Made by a program: the position numbers and the translations under genes. This document shows, piece by piece, positions 45,001 through 52,010 of a stretch of 64,000 nucleotides of DNA. The DNA is from Alloalcanivorax mobilis. Lineage in GTDB: Bacteria; Pseudomonadota; Gammaproteobacteria; Pseudomonadales; Alcanivoracaceae. The stretch is from positions 1 to 64,000 of the forward strand of contig NZ_NMQZ01000015.1 of NCBI RefSeq assembly GCF_002864685.1, written 5' to 3'. How positions within the stretch are numbered: the first letter of the stretch is position 1; every line of letters begins with the position of its first letter. The notes under the pieces were generated by a model. That model searched no databases. It was not told the origin of the DNA and saw nothing but the letters and a program-made list of their open reading frames with translations.

Positions 45001-45308
45001 ACGAACACCAGACCGGCGGCCTGGCACTGCTCGGCGAACGCCTGGCTTTCGCTGAGAAAACCGTAACCGGGGTGCACCGCATCGCACCCGTTTTCGCGAG
45101 CAACGCGAATCAACTGCTCGCCATCCAGGTAGGCGGCCACGCCCCGCCCGGTCAAAGCCACCGCCTGATCGGCGCCCCGGGTGTGCAGGGCAAGGGCATC
45201 GTCGTCCGGGTAGACCGCCAGCGTGGCGATGTCCAGTTCGGCGGCGGCGCGGGCGATGCGCACGGCGATTTCGCCACGGTTGGCGATCAGCAGTTTGGAG
45301 ATAGTCAT
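42012..45308 (-). CDS. Single-chain biotin-dependent acyl-CoA carboxylase 2
   Basis: A 1098-residue fusion with the same plan as its downstream neighbour. Biotin carboxylase (residues 5-450; VIVKAIAGGGGRGMR keeps the ATP-binding Lys; FIEANPRLQVEHTVTEEITG); biotinyl domain with EAMKMQH, biotin Lys 524; an acidic linker near residue 560; carboxyltransferase (residues 590-1080; FAEGGGGRPGD and TRKGYGLGAQGMAGGS). The two proteins clearly share ancestry but are well diverged, so they likely have different substrates or work at different steps. First gene of the left wing; GGACCAGG precedes its ATG. Its promoter region is shared with the divergent TetR gene. Confidence 0.92.
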   Translation of the reverse strand: MTISKLLIANRGEIAVRIARAAAELDIATLAVYPDDDALALHTRGADQAVALTGRGVAAYLDGEQLIRVARENGCDAVHPGYGFLSESQAFAEQCQAAGLVFVGPSAEVLGLLGDKARARELAISCQVPVVPGTNGATSLEQARAFRDSLGADVTVIVKAIAGGGGRGMRIVGPGDDLAEAFKRCQAEAAAAFGNDTLYVERFMARARHIEVQVLGDGGDQPIHLWERECSLQRRNQKLVEVAPSPTLSSGMRQQLLDAALNLAERVQYRSLGTFEFLVDADEARFAFIEANPRLQVEHTVTEEITGVDLVQAQLKVAGGARLEDLGLSRNAIPAPQGYAMQLRVNMETMDASGEARPAGGTLATFEPPTGPGLRVDTFGYRGYRTSPHYDSLLAKLIVHGRGDYAATVRRGYRALCQFRVAGVDTNIGFLQNLLRRDEVRDNDIYTRFVDDHMAQLVGVGEHRALHFGDQDDGAGQAQSATRKAPAGTEPVTTPMQGVVVELLVGEGDSVRAGQPVAFVEAMKMQHQVNASVSGTVRQVVFALGEAIAGGDPLLFVEPGDVADDDSDEEEEIDLDYIRPDLAKMRARDALLRDENRPEAVAKRRKTAQRTARENVAAVVDEDSFIEYGGFTIAAQRARREVDDLIKNTPADGLIVGIGSVNGDLFDDSTSRCAVLAYDYTVLAGTQGTMNHKKTDRILETAEHQKLPVIFFAEGGGGRPGDTDNATKVAGLDGPSFLQYARLSGLVPRIAVVSGRCFAGNAVFAGCSDLMIATENACIGMAGPAMIEGGGLGVFKPEQVGPVSVQRANGVIDCVVKDEQEGAALARKLMGYFQGTVTDWRCEDQRWLRRAVPENRLHAYDMRHLIKVFADHDSVVELRPDFAPGMITAFIRVEGRPLGLIANDPKVLGGAIDAPGADKASRFMQLCDAFNVPMVSFCDTPGFMVGPSEEETAMVRHTCRMFVTAASLTVPLFSLVTRKGYGLGAQGMAGGSFHAPFFCASWPSGEFGGMGLEGAVNLAYRKELEAQETPEQKEALFQQLVGKLYERGEALSMAAALEIDAVIDPADSRAWVMRGLRAAPQGGKEPIGGKRRPMIDTW

Positions 45309-45437
45309 GAAACCTGGTCCGTCCTGTCCTGGGGCGCCGGGCGGTTCGCTCCGAGGGCGATCCGAAAGGCCCGGGCCGGCTGTCTGGGGCCCAATGGCGG
45401 AGGCACGATGCTCCTGGGCGTGATGGCAAGATAGCGA

Positions 45438-45502
45438 AATACTGACTTACACGTCAATTAGTATTGACACGCTGTTTATTTACTTTCAGATTAGTCAGTA
45501 TT
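45438..45502. promoter_or_regulatory. Shared divergent promoter and multi-dyad operator
   Basis: AATACTGACT (45438-45447) and AGTCAGTATT (45493-45502) are a perfect 10-bp inverted repeat. Inside lie TGAC-N6-GTCA (45443-45456) and GTCAA-N6-TTGAC (45453-45468). On the minus strand TTGACG, 18 bp, TATCTT is a fair sigma-70 promoter for the carboxylases; on the plus strand TTGACA (45464-45469) may be a -35 for the TetR gene. A TetR dimer here could shut both wings. Confidence 0.6.
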
Positions 45503-45560
45503 CACGGGCCGGCCGTTACCGCGGGGTCGGCCCCGGACCCCTTTTCACTGGAGCCGAACC

Positions 45561-46256
45561 TTGGCCAGACCGGAGAAAAAGACACAGATCGGCCAGCCGC
45601 CCATGAAAGCGCAGATCAAGAAAGCGGCCCGCGATCTGTTCATTCAGCGTGGCATCAGCGATGTCAGCTATGGCGACATTGCCGAGGTGGTGAACACCAC
45701 TCGGGCCAATCTGCATTACCACTTCGGCAATAAGTCGGCGCTGATCGAGGAGGTGTTCCAGGAAACCTTCGACGACCTGGAAGCACAGTTCCAGGAAGTC
45801 TGGGCGCGGCCGGGGCTGACGCTGGCCGAGCGCATTGCTCTGGTGGCCCGGGATTGTGAACGGCGCTTCCGTGAGTTCAACGACACCGACCGGGGCCGCA
45901 ACCCCTGGAGCTTGTCAGCGCGGGTGCGCTTCGAGAAACACCTGATCTCCGAGCGCACCCAGGAAGGCATTTCGGAAATGTCGCGGCATTTCGAAGACTA
46001 CGTCGCCCATGCGGTGAAACTGGCCATCGGCAACGGCGAACTGCGCCCGGATACGCCGGTGCGCCACGTGGTGATGCTGATTACGCCGCTGTGGTACTTC
46101 GGCTCGCTGCTGACCCAGCACAGTGGCCTGAAGAAACTGCTCGATCATTATTGGGCGGTGCGCGACATCGTCGCCGCCGCCTACGGCACCGGCGCTCCGG
46201 AGCCGGATGGATCGCCGGATAGAGGCCCCAAAGGGGTGCCCGATCAGGCGGCCTGA
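45561..46256 (+). CDS. TetR/AcrR family regulator
   Basis: A 231-residue regulator. Helix-turn-helix at residues 15-62: KAQIKKAARDLFIQRGISDVSYGDIAEVVNTTRANLHYHFGNKSALIE (quoted in part: DVSYGDIAEVVNTTRANLHY then HFGNKSALIE). The remaining 170 residues are helical and ligand-binding. The start codon appears to be TTG at 45561, with GGAG seven bases upstream; an ATG 14 codons later has no good site. It lies between the divergent carboxylases and the ABC importer genes and probably controls both. Confidence 0.9.
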   Translation: MARPEKKTQIGQPPMKAQIKKAARDLFIQRGISDVSYGDIAEVVNTTRANLHYHFGNKSALIEEVFQETFDDLEAQFQEVWARPGLTLAERIALVARDCERRFREFNDTDRGRNPWSLSARVRFEKHLISERTQEGISEMSRHFEDYVAHAVKLAIGNGELRPDTPVRHVVMLITPLWYFGSLLTQHSGLKKLLDHYWAVRDIVAAAYGTGAPEPDGSPDRGPKGVPDQAA

Positions 46257-46358
46257 CGGGCTGGCGGCAACAGGGTTTTGCCGGCCCGCCACCCACACTA
46301 AAAACAACATTCCCCTCGGCCCGTGGTGGCCGAGCGTGGATGTGCCAGAGAGGTGCCC

Positions 46359-47372
46359 ATGGCGCAGCACAACGGCGGTCAACCCGCCCCGCTTCTGGCG
46401 GTGGAAAATCTGAATATTTCGTTCACCCATCCCGGTGGCGAAACAGCGATTACCCGGGATGTGTCCTTCACCGTGGCCCCCGGCGAGCGGGTCGGCGTGG
46501 TCGGCGAGAGCGGCTGCGGGAAAAGCGTCACCGGGCTGGCCCTGATGGGTCTGTTGCCGAAACGTACCGCCCGGGTGCGCGGCCAGATCCGCTTTCAGGA
46601 TCGCGACCTGGCGAGCCTGCCGGCGCGGGAAATGCGCCGCCTGCGCGGCCGCGAAATCAGCATGATTTTCCAGGAGCCGATGAGCGCCCTTGATCCCGTG
46701 TTCACGGTCGGCGAGCAGCTCACCGAAACCCTGCGAGCGCACGAAAAGATCAGCCGCAAGGAGGCGCGCCAGCGCGCCATCGCCGCACTGGAAGAGGTGG
46801 GCATCCCCTCGCCGCACACCCGCATCGACGAATACCCCTATCAGTTTTCCGGCGGCATGCGCCAGCGGGTGATGATCGCCATGGCGCTGATCTGCCGACC
46901 GAAACTGGTGATCGCCGATGAGCCGACCACGGCATTGGACGTCACCGTGCAAGCGCAGATCACCGACCTGCTGTGCGAGATCAGTGAGACCACCGGCACC
47001 GCGCTGCTGTTTATCACTCACGACCTGGGCGTGGTGGCGGAAACCTGCTCGCGGCTGTTGACCATGTACGCCGGCCAGGTGGTGGAGAGCGCGCCGGTGG
47101 ACGACGTGCTGCGCCGCCCGCGCCACCCCTATTCCTCGGGTCTGCTGCGCTCGCTGCCCGGGCTCAGCGAACGGGGCTCACGGCTGCCGTCGATTCCCGG
47201 GCGCGTGCCCGCGCCGGACCGGATGCCCGCCGGCTGCCGCTTCCAGGCCCGTTGCCCACACGCCATCGACGGCTGCGAGCAGCCGCAGCCGCTGCTTGAA
47301 ATTCACGGCGCGCGGCTGGCGCGCTGCTGGCGCACCGACCAACTGCAGCTTCCCGGAGCGGTGAACGAATGA
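46359..47372 (+). CDS. Peptide-type ABC importer ATPase, DppD-like
   Basis: A 337-residue ATPase. Walker A is GESGCGKSV near residue 52, the signature is FSGGMRQR near residue 165, Walker B is [12 protein letters not shown] near residue 185, and the switch His follows in ITHDLGVV. The C-terminal oligopeptide/dipeptide domain with Cys-rich [14 protein letters not shown] near residue 290 is typical of DppD/OppD and may hold an iron-sulphur cluster. The ATG at 46359 has AGAGAGG before it. Its stop overlaps the next ATPase start (ATGA). Confidence 0.93.
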   Translation: MAQHNGGQPAPLLAVENLNISFTHPGGETAITRDVSFTVAPGERVGVVGESGCGKSVTGLALMGLLPKRTARVRGQIRFQDRDLASLPAREMRRLRGREISMIFQEPMSALDPVFTVGEQLTETLRAHEKISRKEARQRAIAALEEVGIPSPHTRIDEYPYQFSGGMRQRVMIAMALICRPKLVIADEPTTALDVTVQAQITDLLCEISETTGTALLFITHDLGVVAETCSRLLTMYAGQVVESAPVDDVLRRPRHPYSSGLLRSLPGLSERGSRLPSIPGRVPAPDRMPAGCRFQARCPHAIDGCEQPQPLLEIHGARLARCWRTDQLQLPGAVNE

Positions 47373-48406
47373 ATGCTCGCGTTTCTTCCCACAGCCCCAC
47401 CGACAACGCCACGGGTCCACGCGGCGCCAACGCCGGGGTGCGCGCCGAGGATCTGACCATCCACTTCGCCACCAAGGCCGGCACCGTAAAAGCGGTGGAC
47501 GGGGTCAGCTTTGAGATCGAGCCTGGTGAAACCTTTGGCATTATTGGTGAATCCGGCTCCGGCAAGACCACCCTGGGGCGCGCCCTGGCCGGGCTACTCA
47601 AGGCCAGCGGCGGCGACATTCATTACGGCGAGCACACCCTGGGCAAGCTGCCCCGCGCCGAACGCCAGCGGTTGCGCCGGGACTATCAGATTATTTTTCA
47701 GGACCCGCACGCCGCGCTCAATCCGCGCATGACGATTCTGCAATCGGTGATGGAGCCCCTGGAGATTCTCAAGGAAGGCGATAAGAGCAGTCGTCAGCGC
47801 GCCGCCCGGGAAGCGCTCGAGCGGGTCGGGCTGGCGCCGGAAATCGGCCGGCGTTATCCCCACGAACTCTCCGGCGGACAGAAACAGCGGGTCAATATTG
47901 CCCGCACCCTGACGGTACGGCCGAAGTTCATCGTTTGCGACGAGGTGGTGGCGGCCCTGGACGTGTCGATTCGCGGCGCGGTGCTCAATCTGTTCGCCGA
48001 GCTCCAAGAGGAGTTCGGCATCACCTACGCCTTTATTACCCACGACATTTCGGTGGTGTCCCACGTCAGTGACCGGATCGGCGTGTTGTATCTGGGCCGT
48101 CTGATGGAAATGGGCCCCACCGGCGCCGTCACCGACGCGCCCCTGCACCCTTACACCCAGGCGCTGCTGTCCGCCGAGCCACTGCCGCTGCCCGGCGATC
48201 AGCGTGACCAGCGCCGGCGCATCCGCCTGGAGGGCGAGATCCCCAGCCCACTGGCGCCGCCCTCGGGCTGCCGGTGCCGCACCCGTTGCCCGGCGGCGCA
48301 AACGCGCTGCGCCGAGCAGATCCCGGAATGGCGCGAAGCACGGCCCGGCCACTGGGTGGCTTGCCACTTCGCCGACGCGGACGGGCCGCCCGGCCCGGTT
48401 CGCTGA
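47369..48406 (+). CDS. Peptide-type ABC importer ATPase, DppF-like
   Basis: A 345-residue ATPase. Walker A GESGSGKTT near residue 58, signature LSGGQKQR near residue 168, Walker B FIVCDEVVAALDVS near residue 188, and ITHDISVVSHVSD. Note Val-Val where most relatives have Pro-Thr/Val after the catalytic Glu. The C-terminal CRCRTRCPAAQTRC segment again gives four Cys. It pairs with the upstream ATPase on the cytoplasmic side of the importer. Confidence 0.93.
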   Translation: MNARVSSHSPTDNATGPRGANAGVRAEDLTIHFATKAGTVKAVDGVSFEIEPGETFGIIGESGSGKTTLGRALAGLLKASGGDIHYGEHTLGKLPRAERQRLRRDYQIIFQDPHAALNPRMTILQSVMEPLEILKEGDKSSRQRAAREALERVGLAPEIGRRYPHELSGGQKQRVNIARTLTVRPKFIVCDEVVAALDVSIRGAVLNLFAELQEEFGITYAFITHDISVVSHVSDRIGVLYLGRLMEMGPTGAVTDAPLHPYTQALLSAEPLPLPGDQRDQRRRIRLEGEIPSPLAPPSGCRCRTRCPAAQTRCAEQIPEWREARPGHWVACHFADADGPPGPVR

Positions 48407-48466
48407 TTCTTCGTTTATCCGTTCAAAACCTACTTTCCGCACAACAAGAACACTCGGGAGCACGAT

Positions 48467-50050
48467 ATGCACGACGACAATGACGATCTGATCATCAACG
48501 GCGCCCGCGTTAGCCGCCGGGCTTTTATCGGTCTTCTGGGGGGCGCCATGGCGGCCGGCACCCTGGTCAGCCCGGTCGGCGCGCTGGCGCAGATGGCCGG
48601 CGGCAAGGGCGGCCTGCTGCGCGTCAGCGCACCGGCCAACCCCTCCAGCCTGGACCCCGCCACCGGCGGCTCCGGCTCCGACCATGTAATCCTGTTTCCG
48701 CTCTACGACACTCTGATCACCTGGGACTACACCAGCCTCAAGGCGGAGCCGGGCCTGGCGGAAAGCTGGACGTTCAGCGACCCGAAAACCCTGGTGCTGA
48801 CACTGCGCGAAGGGGTCAAATTCCACGACGGCACGGTGCTCGATGCGCAAGCGGTCAAAACCAACCTGGACCGCAGCCGCTCGGCGGAATTTTCCAACAT
48901 TCGCTCCGACCTGGAATCGGTGGCGGAAGTGAAGGTCAACGACAGCCGCACCGTCACTCTGCACCTGAAAAATCCAGATACCGCCCTGCCCCTGATTCTC
49001 TCCGACCGGGCCGGCATGATGGTGTCGCCGGCGGCACTGAAGAAAAACAACAACCGGGTGGATCGCACACCGGTGGGCGCCGGCTTTATGCGCTTCGAGA
49101 AATGGAACGACGGCAGTGAAGTGGCGATGACCGCGTTCCCCGACTACTGGCGCAAGGGCCATCCGATGCTCGCCGGCATCACCTTCAAGATCATCACCGA
49201 CAGCGCCACCCGCCTGCGCGCGGTAATGAGCGGCCAATCCGATTTCGCCTACCATTTGGATGGCCGCCAGAAGCCGCTGGTGGAACGGGTGCCCACCTTG
49301 AAAAGCGCGGTGGATTCCACCGTTTACTGTTATCAGCTGTACATGAATATGTCGCGCAAACCGCTCACCGACGTGCGCGTGCGCCAGGCCATCAACCACG
49401 CCATTGACCGCGAATCCTTTATTCGCGCCACCATGGCCGGCGCTGGCGAGGCCGCCTATATGTTCCTGCCGAAATCGCACTGGGCCTATGACGCCGAGAC
49501 CGCCAAGCTCTATCCCCATGATCCGGACAAAGCCAAGGCGCTGCTTAAAGAGGCCGGCTACGCCGATGGCATTGAGCTGGATTTGCGCGGTTATAACGAT
49601 CAGTCCTCGGTGCAGATGCAGGAAGTGCTGCTCTCGCAATTCGGCAAGGCGAACATCCGTGGCCGCTTCCGCACCGGCACCATCGCCGACATGTCGGCGG
49701 CTTACTTCGGCCAGGAAAAAACCGGTGACATGCTGCTCTCGGCCTGGACCGGCCGCCCCGATCCGAGCCTGACCTATGCGCTGCTGTTCAGCGAAGACTC
49801 CTATTTCAACGCCGGTCATGCAGCGCCCCCGGAAGGCTTCGAAGAGGCGGTGCTGGCATCACGCAGCAGCGACGATCTGGACGAGCGCCGTGAAGCCCTG
49901 GCCAAGGTGCAGCAGTTGGTGATGGAGCACGCCCTGTCGGCGCCACTGGCGTTCCGCCAGAGTATTGTCGCCACCTCCGCCAAGGTGCAGAACTACCAGA
50001 ACAACCTGTTGGGTAAACCGAAGTTCGACGAGGTCAGCCTGAAGGGTTGA
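48467..50050 (+). CDS. Solute-binding protein family 5, Tat-exported
   Basis: A 527-residue periplasmic binding protein of the dipeptide/oligopeptide class (SBP_bac_5). The N-terminus has a twin-arginine signal, SRRAFIGLLGG at residues 16-26, ending near ALAQ, so it is exported folded. Family blocks include LAESWTFSDPKTLVLTLREGVKFHDG near residue 95 and VRVRQAINHAIDRE near residue 300. It selects the ligand for the ABC importer encoded around it. Given the ligases and carboxylases nearby, the ligand may be an organic acid or ester rather than a peptide; this is inference. Confidence 0.92.
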   Translation: MHDDNDDLIINGARVSRRAFIGLLGGAMAAGTLVSPVGALAQMAGGKGGLLRVSAPANPSSLDPATGGSGSDHVILFPLYDTLITWDYTSLKAEPGLAESWTFSDPKTLVLTLREGVKFHDGTVLDAQAVKTNLDRSRSAEFSNIRSDLESVAEVKVNDSRTVTLHLKNPDTALPLILSDRAGMMVSPAALKKNNNRVDRTPVGAGFMRFEKWNDGSEVAMTAFPDYWRKGHPMLAGITFKIITDSATRLRAVMSGQSDFAYHLDGRQKPLVERVPTLKSAVDSTVYCYQLYMNMSRKPLTDVRVRQAINHAIDRESFIRATMAGAGEAAYMFLPKSHWAYDAETAKLYPHDPDKAKALLKEAGYADGIELDLRGYNDQSSVQMQEVLLSQFGKANIRGRFRTGTIADMSAAYFGQEKTGDMLLSAWTGRPDPSLTYALLFSEDSYFNAGHAAPPEGFEEAVLASRSSDDLDERREALAKVQQLVMEHALSAPLAFRQSIVATSAKVQNYQNNLLGKPKFDEVSLKG

Positions 50051-50069
50051 GCCGGCCGGAGTAGCAAGC

Positions 50070-51029
50070 ATGGTGACACGTGTAAAACAGCGCATGGTGG
50101 CGACCCGGTTGCTGCAGGCGTTACCGATTCTGGTGCTGGCCACCTTTATCGTGTTCAGCCTGATGCAACTGATCCCCGGCGATGTGGCGGTAACGCTGGC
50201 CGGGGAGAACGCTTCCGTGGAACGGATCGCGCAGATCCGCGAGGCCTACGGGCTCAACCAGCCGTTCCTGGCGCAGTATGGCCAGTGGTTGTGGAACGCC
50301 GCGCACGGTGATCTGGGCGTGTCGCTGCTCTCCGGCGAGCCGGTCGGCGACACCATCGCGCGCACCTTCCCCAACACTCTGATGGTGGCGTTGTACGCGG
50401 TGATTCTGTCAGTGCTGATCGGCGTGCCGCTGGGGATTATCTCCGCGACCCGCTCCGGCTCACCGCTGGACAGCGGCATCATGGGCGCCGCGTCGCTGGG
50501 CGTGGCGGTGCCAAACTTCTGGTTCGGCATGATCCTGGTGCTCTACCTGGGCCTGACCCTGAAGTGGTTTCCCGCCACCGGCTTCGTTTCACCGTTCGAG
50601 GATTTCTCGCAAGCGATCTGGTTCGCCACCCTGCCGGCGCTGGCGCTGTGCACCAACGGCATCGCCGAGGTAGCCCGGCAATTGCGCAGCTCGCTGGTGG
50701 AAATCCAATCCTCTCAGCATGTGCGCACACTGCACGCCAAGGGCCTGAGCCCGGCGCGCATTCTCTGGCTGCACGGGTTAAAAAACGTGAGCGTTAACCT
50801 GCTCACCGTGGTCGGCCTGCTGTTCAGCAAGATTCTCGCCGCCACCGTGGTGGTGGAAGCGGTGTTCGCGATTCCCGGCATTGGCAGCTCAATCGTCAAC
50901 GCGGTGCTACAAGGGGACTTCCCGGTGGTGCAAGGCGCGGTGCTGGCCATGGTGATCACCGTGATTGTGGTCAATCTGGCCACCGACCTGCTGTGCACCG
51001 TTCTCGACCCGAGGATCAACGAACTATGA
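50070..51029 (+). CDS. Peptide-type ABC importer permease, DppB-like
   Basis: A 319-residue inner-membrane protein with six membrane helices. VTRVKQRMVATRLLQALPILVLATFIVF opens it in the DppB manner (quoted in part: MVTRVKQRMVATRLLQ). The EAA-type coupling loop is MHVRTLHAKGLSPARILWLHG-like near residue 225 (LHAKGLSPARILWLHGLKN), with the closing motif VVVEAVFAIPGIGSS. It forms the translocation path with the next gene product, whose start overlaps its stop (ATGA). Confidence 0.93.
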   Translation: MVTRVKQRMVATRLLQALPILVLATFIVFSLMQLIPGDVAVTLAGENASVERIAQIREAYGLNQPFLAQYGQWLWNAAHGDLGVSLLSGEPVGDTIARTFPNTLMVALYAVILSVLIGVPLGIISATRSGSPLDSGIMGAASLGVAVPNFWFGMILVLYLGLTLKWFPATGFVSPFEDFSQAIWFATLPALALCTNGIAEVARQLRSSLVEIQSSQHVRTLHAKGLSPARILWLHGLKNVSVNLLTVVGLLFSKILAATVVVEAVFAIPGIGSSIVNAVLQGDFPVVQGAVLAMVITVIVVNLATDLLCTVLDPRINEL

Positions 51030-51937
51030 GCAGCGAAACTCTCTCCCCCAGCCGTGCCAGCGGCACGCCGGACGCCGATCAATGGCATGAGCCGGCACTG
51101 CCGATGCGTTTTCTGCTGTGGCTGAAACGCGACCCGCGCGCCAGCATCAGCCTGTTGGTACTGGTATTGATTCTCGGCGCCGCGCTGCTGTCGCCGTGGC
51201 TGGCGCCCCATTCCCCCAGCGAGCAGAACCTGGATCTGATTCTGGCGCCACCGGACGCCGCCCATCTTCTCGGTACCGACGACCTCGGCCGGGATGTGTT
51301 CAGTCGGCTTATGTACGGCGGCGCCAACTCGCTGTACGCGGCACTGTTAGCGGTGATCGTGGCACTGGTGATCGGCATGCCGCTGGGCCTGATCGCCGGT
51401 TTCGCCGGCGGCTGGGTGGACCAGGTGATCAGCCGCGTGATCGACACCTTTTTGTCGTTCCCGGCGATCATTCTGGCGGTGGCGGTGACCGGCGCCATGG
51501 GCATTGGTCTGACCAACGCCATGTTCTCGGTGGGGCTGGTGTTCGCGCCGCAGATCGCGCGGCTGATCCGCGCCCGCACGCTGGTGGTGCGCCAGGAACT
51601 GTACGTGGACGCGGCGCGTTGCTTCGGCGCCTCCAAGGCGCGCTTGCTGATTCGCCACGTGCTGCCCAACGCGATCCAGCCGGTGATCGTGCAGAGCACC
51701 CTGCTGCTGGCGGTGGCGCTGCTCGCCGAGGCCAGCCTGAGTTTTCTCGGCCTGGGCGTGCAACCGCCGGACGTCAGCTGGGGCTCGATGATCGCCCGCG
51801 GTTATCTGTATATGTCGATCGTGCCCGAGCAGATGTACGCGCCGGGGCTGATCATCATGGTCACCGCGGTGGCGTTCAACGCCCTCGGCGAATCCCTGCG
51901 CTCGGCTCTCGACCCGACCATGAAGGGCCACGGCTGA
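51026..51937 (+). CDS. Peptide-type ABC importer permease, DppC-like
   Basis: A 303-residue inner-membrane protein. The N-terminal cytoplasmic tail is followed by HSPSEQNL and the conserved HLLGTDDLGRDVFSRLMYGG near residue 80. The EAA loop is AARCFGASKARLLIRHVLPN near residue 200, then ASLSFLGLGVQPPDVSWG. This is the DppC/OppC pattern. I use the ATG at 51026, which overlaps the stop of the partner permease; an earlier in-frame start lies inside that gene. Confidence 0.93.
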   Translation: MSSETLSPSRASGTPDADQWHEPALPMRFLLWLKRDPRASISLLVLVLILGAALLSPWLAPHSPSEQNLDLILAPPDAAHLLGTDDLGRDVFSRLMYGGANSLYAALLAVIVALVIGMPLGLIAGFAGGWVDQVISRVIDTFLSFPAIILAVAVTGAMGIGLTNAMFSVGLVFAPQIARLIRARTLVVRQELYVDAARCFGASKARLLIRHVLPNAIQPVIVQSTLLLAVALLAEASLSFLGLGVQPPDVSWGSMIARGYLYMSIVPEQMYAPGLIIMVTAVAFNALGESLRSALDPTMKGHG

Positions 51938-52010
51938 CTTTTTTTCGATCGCGCCGTCGATGGCGGCGCGGCGCTTATCCGTTTGATCGTTTTCACTCGA
52001 GGAGAGCTTC

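Noticed and set aside
41877..45434. A 1185-codon open frame on the plus strand opposite carboxylase 2
   Set aside because: It is antisense to a clearly conserved carboxylase, His/Gly/Ala-rich with no domain, and arises from high GC leaving few stops.
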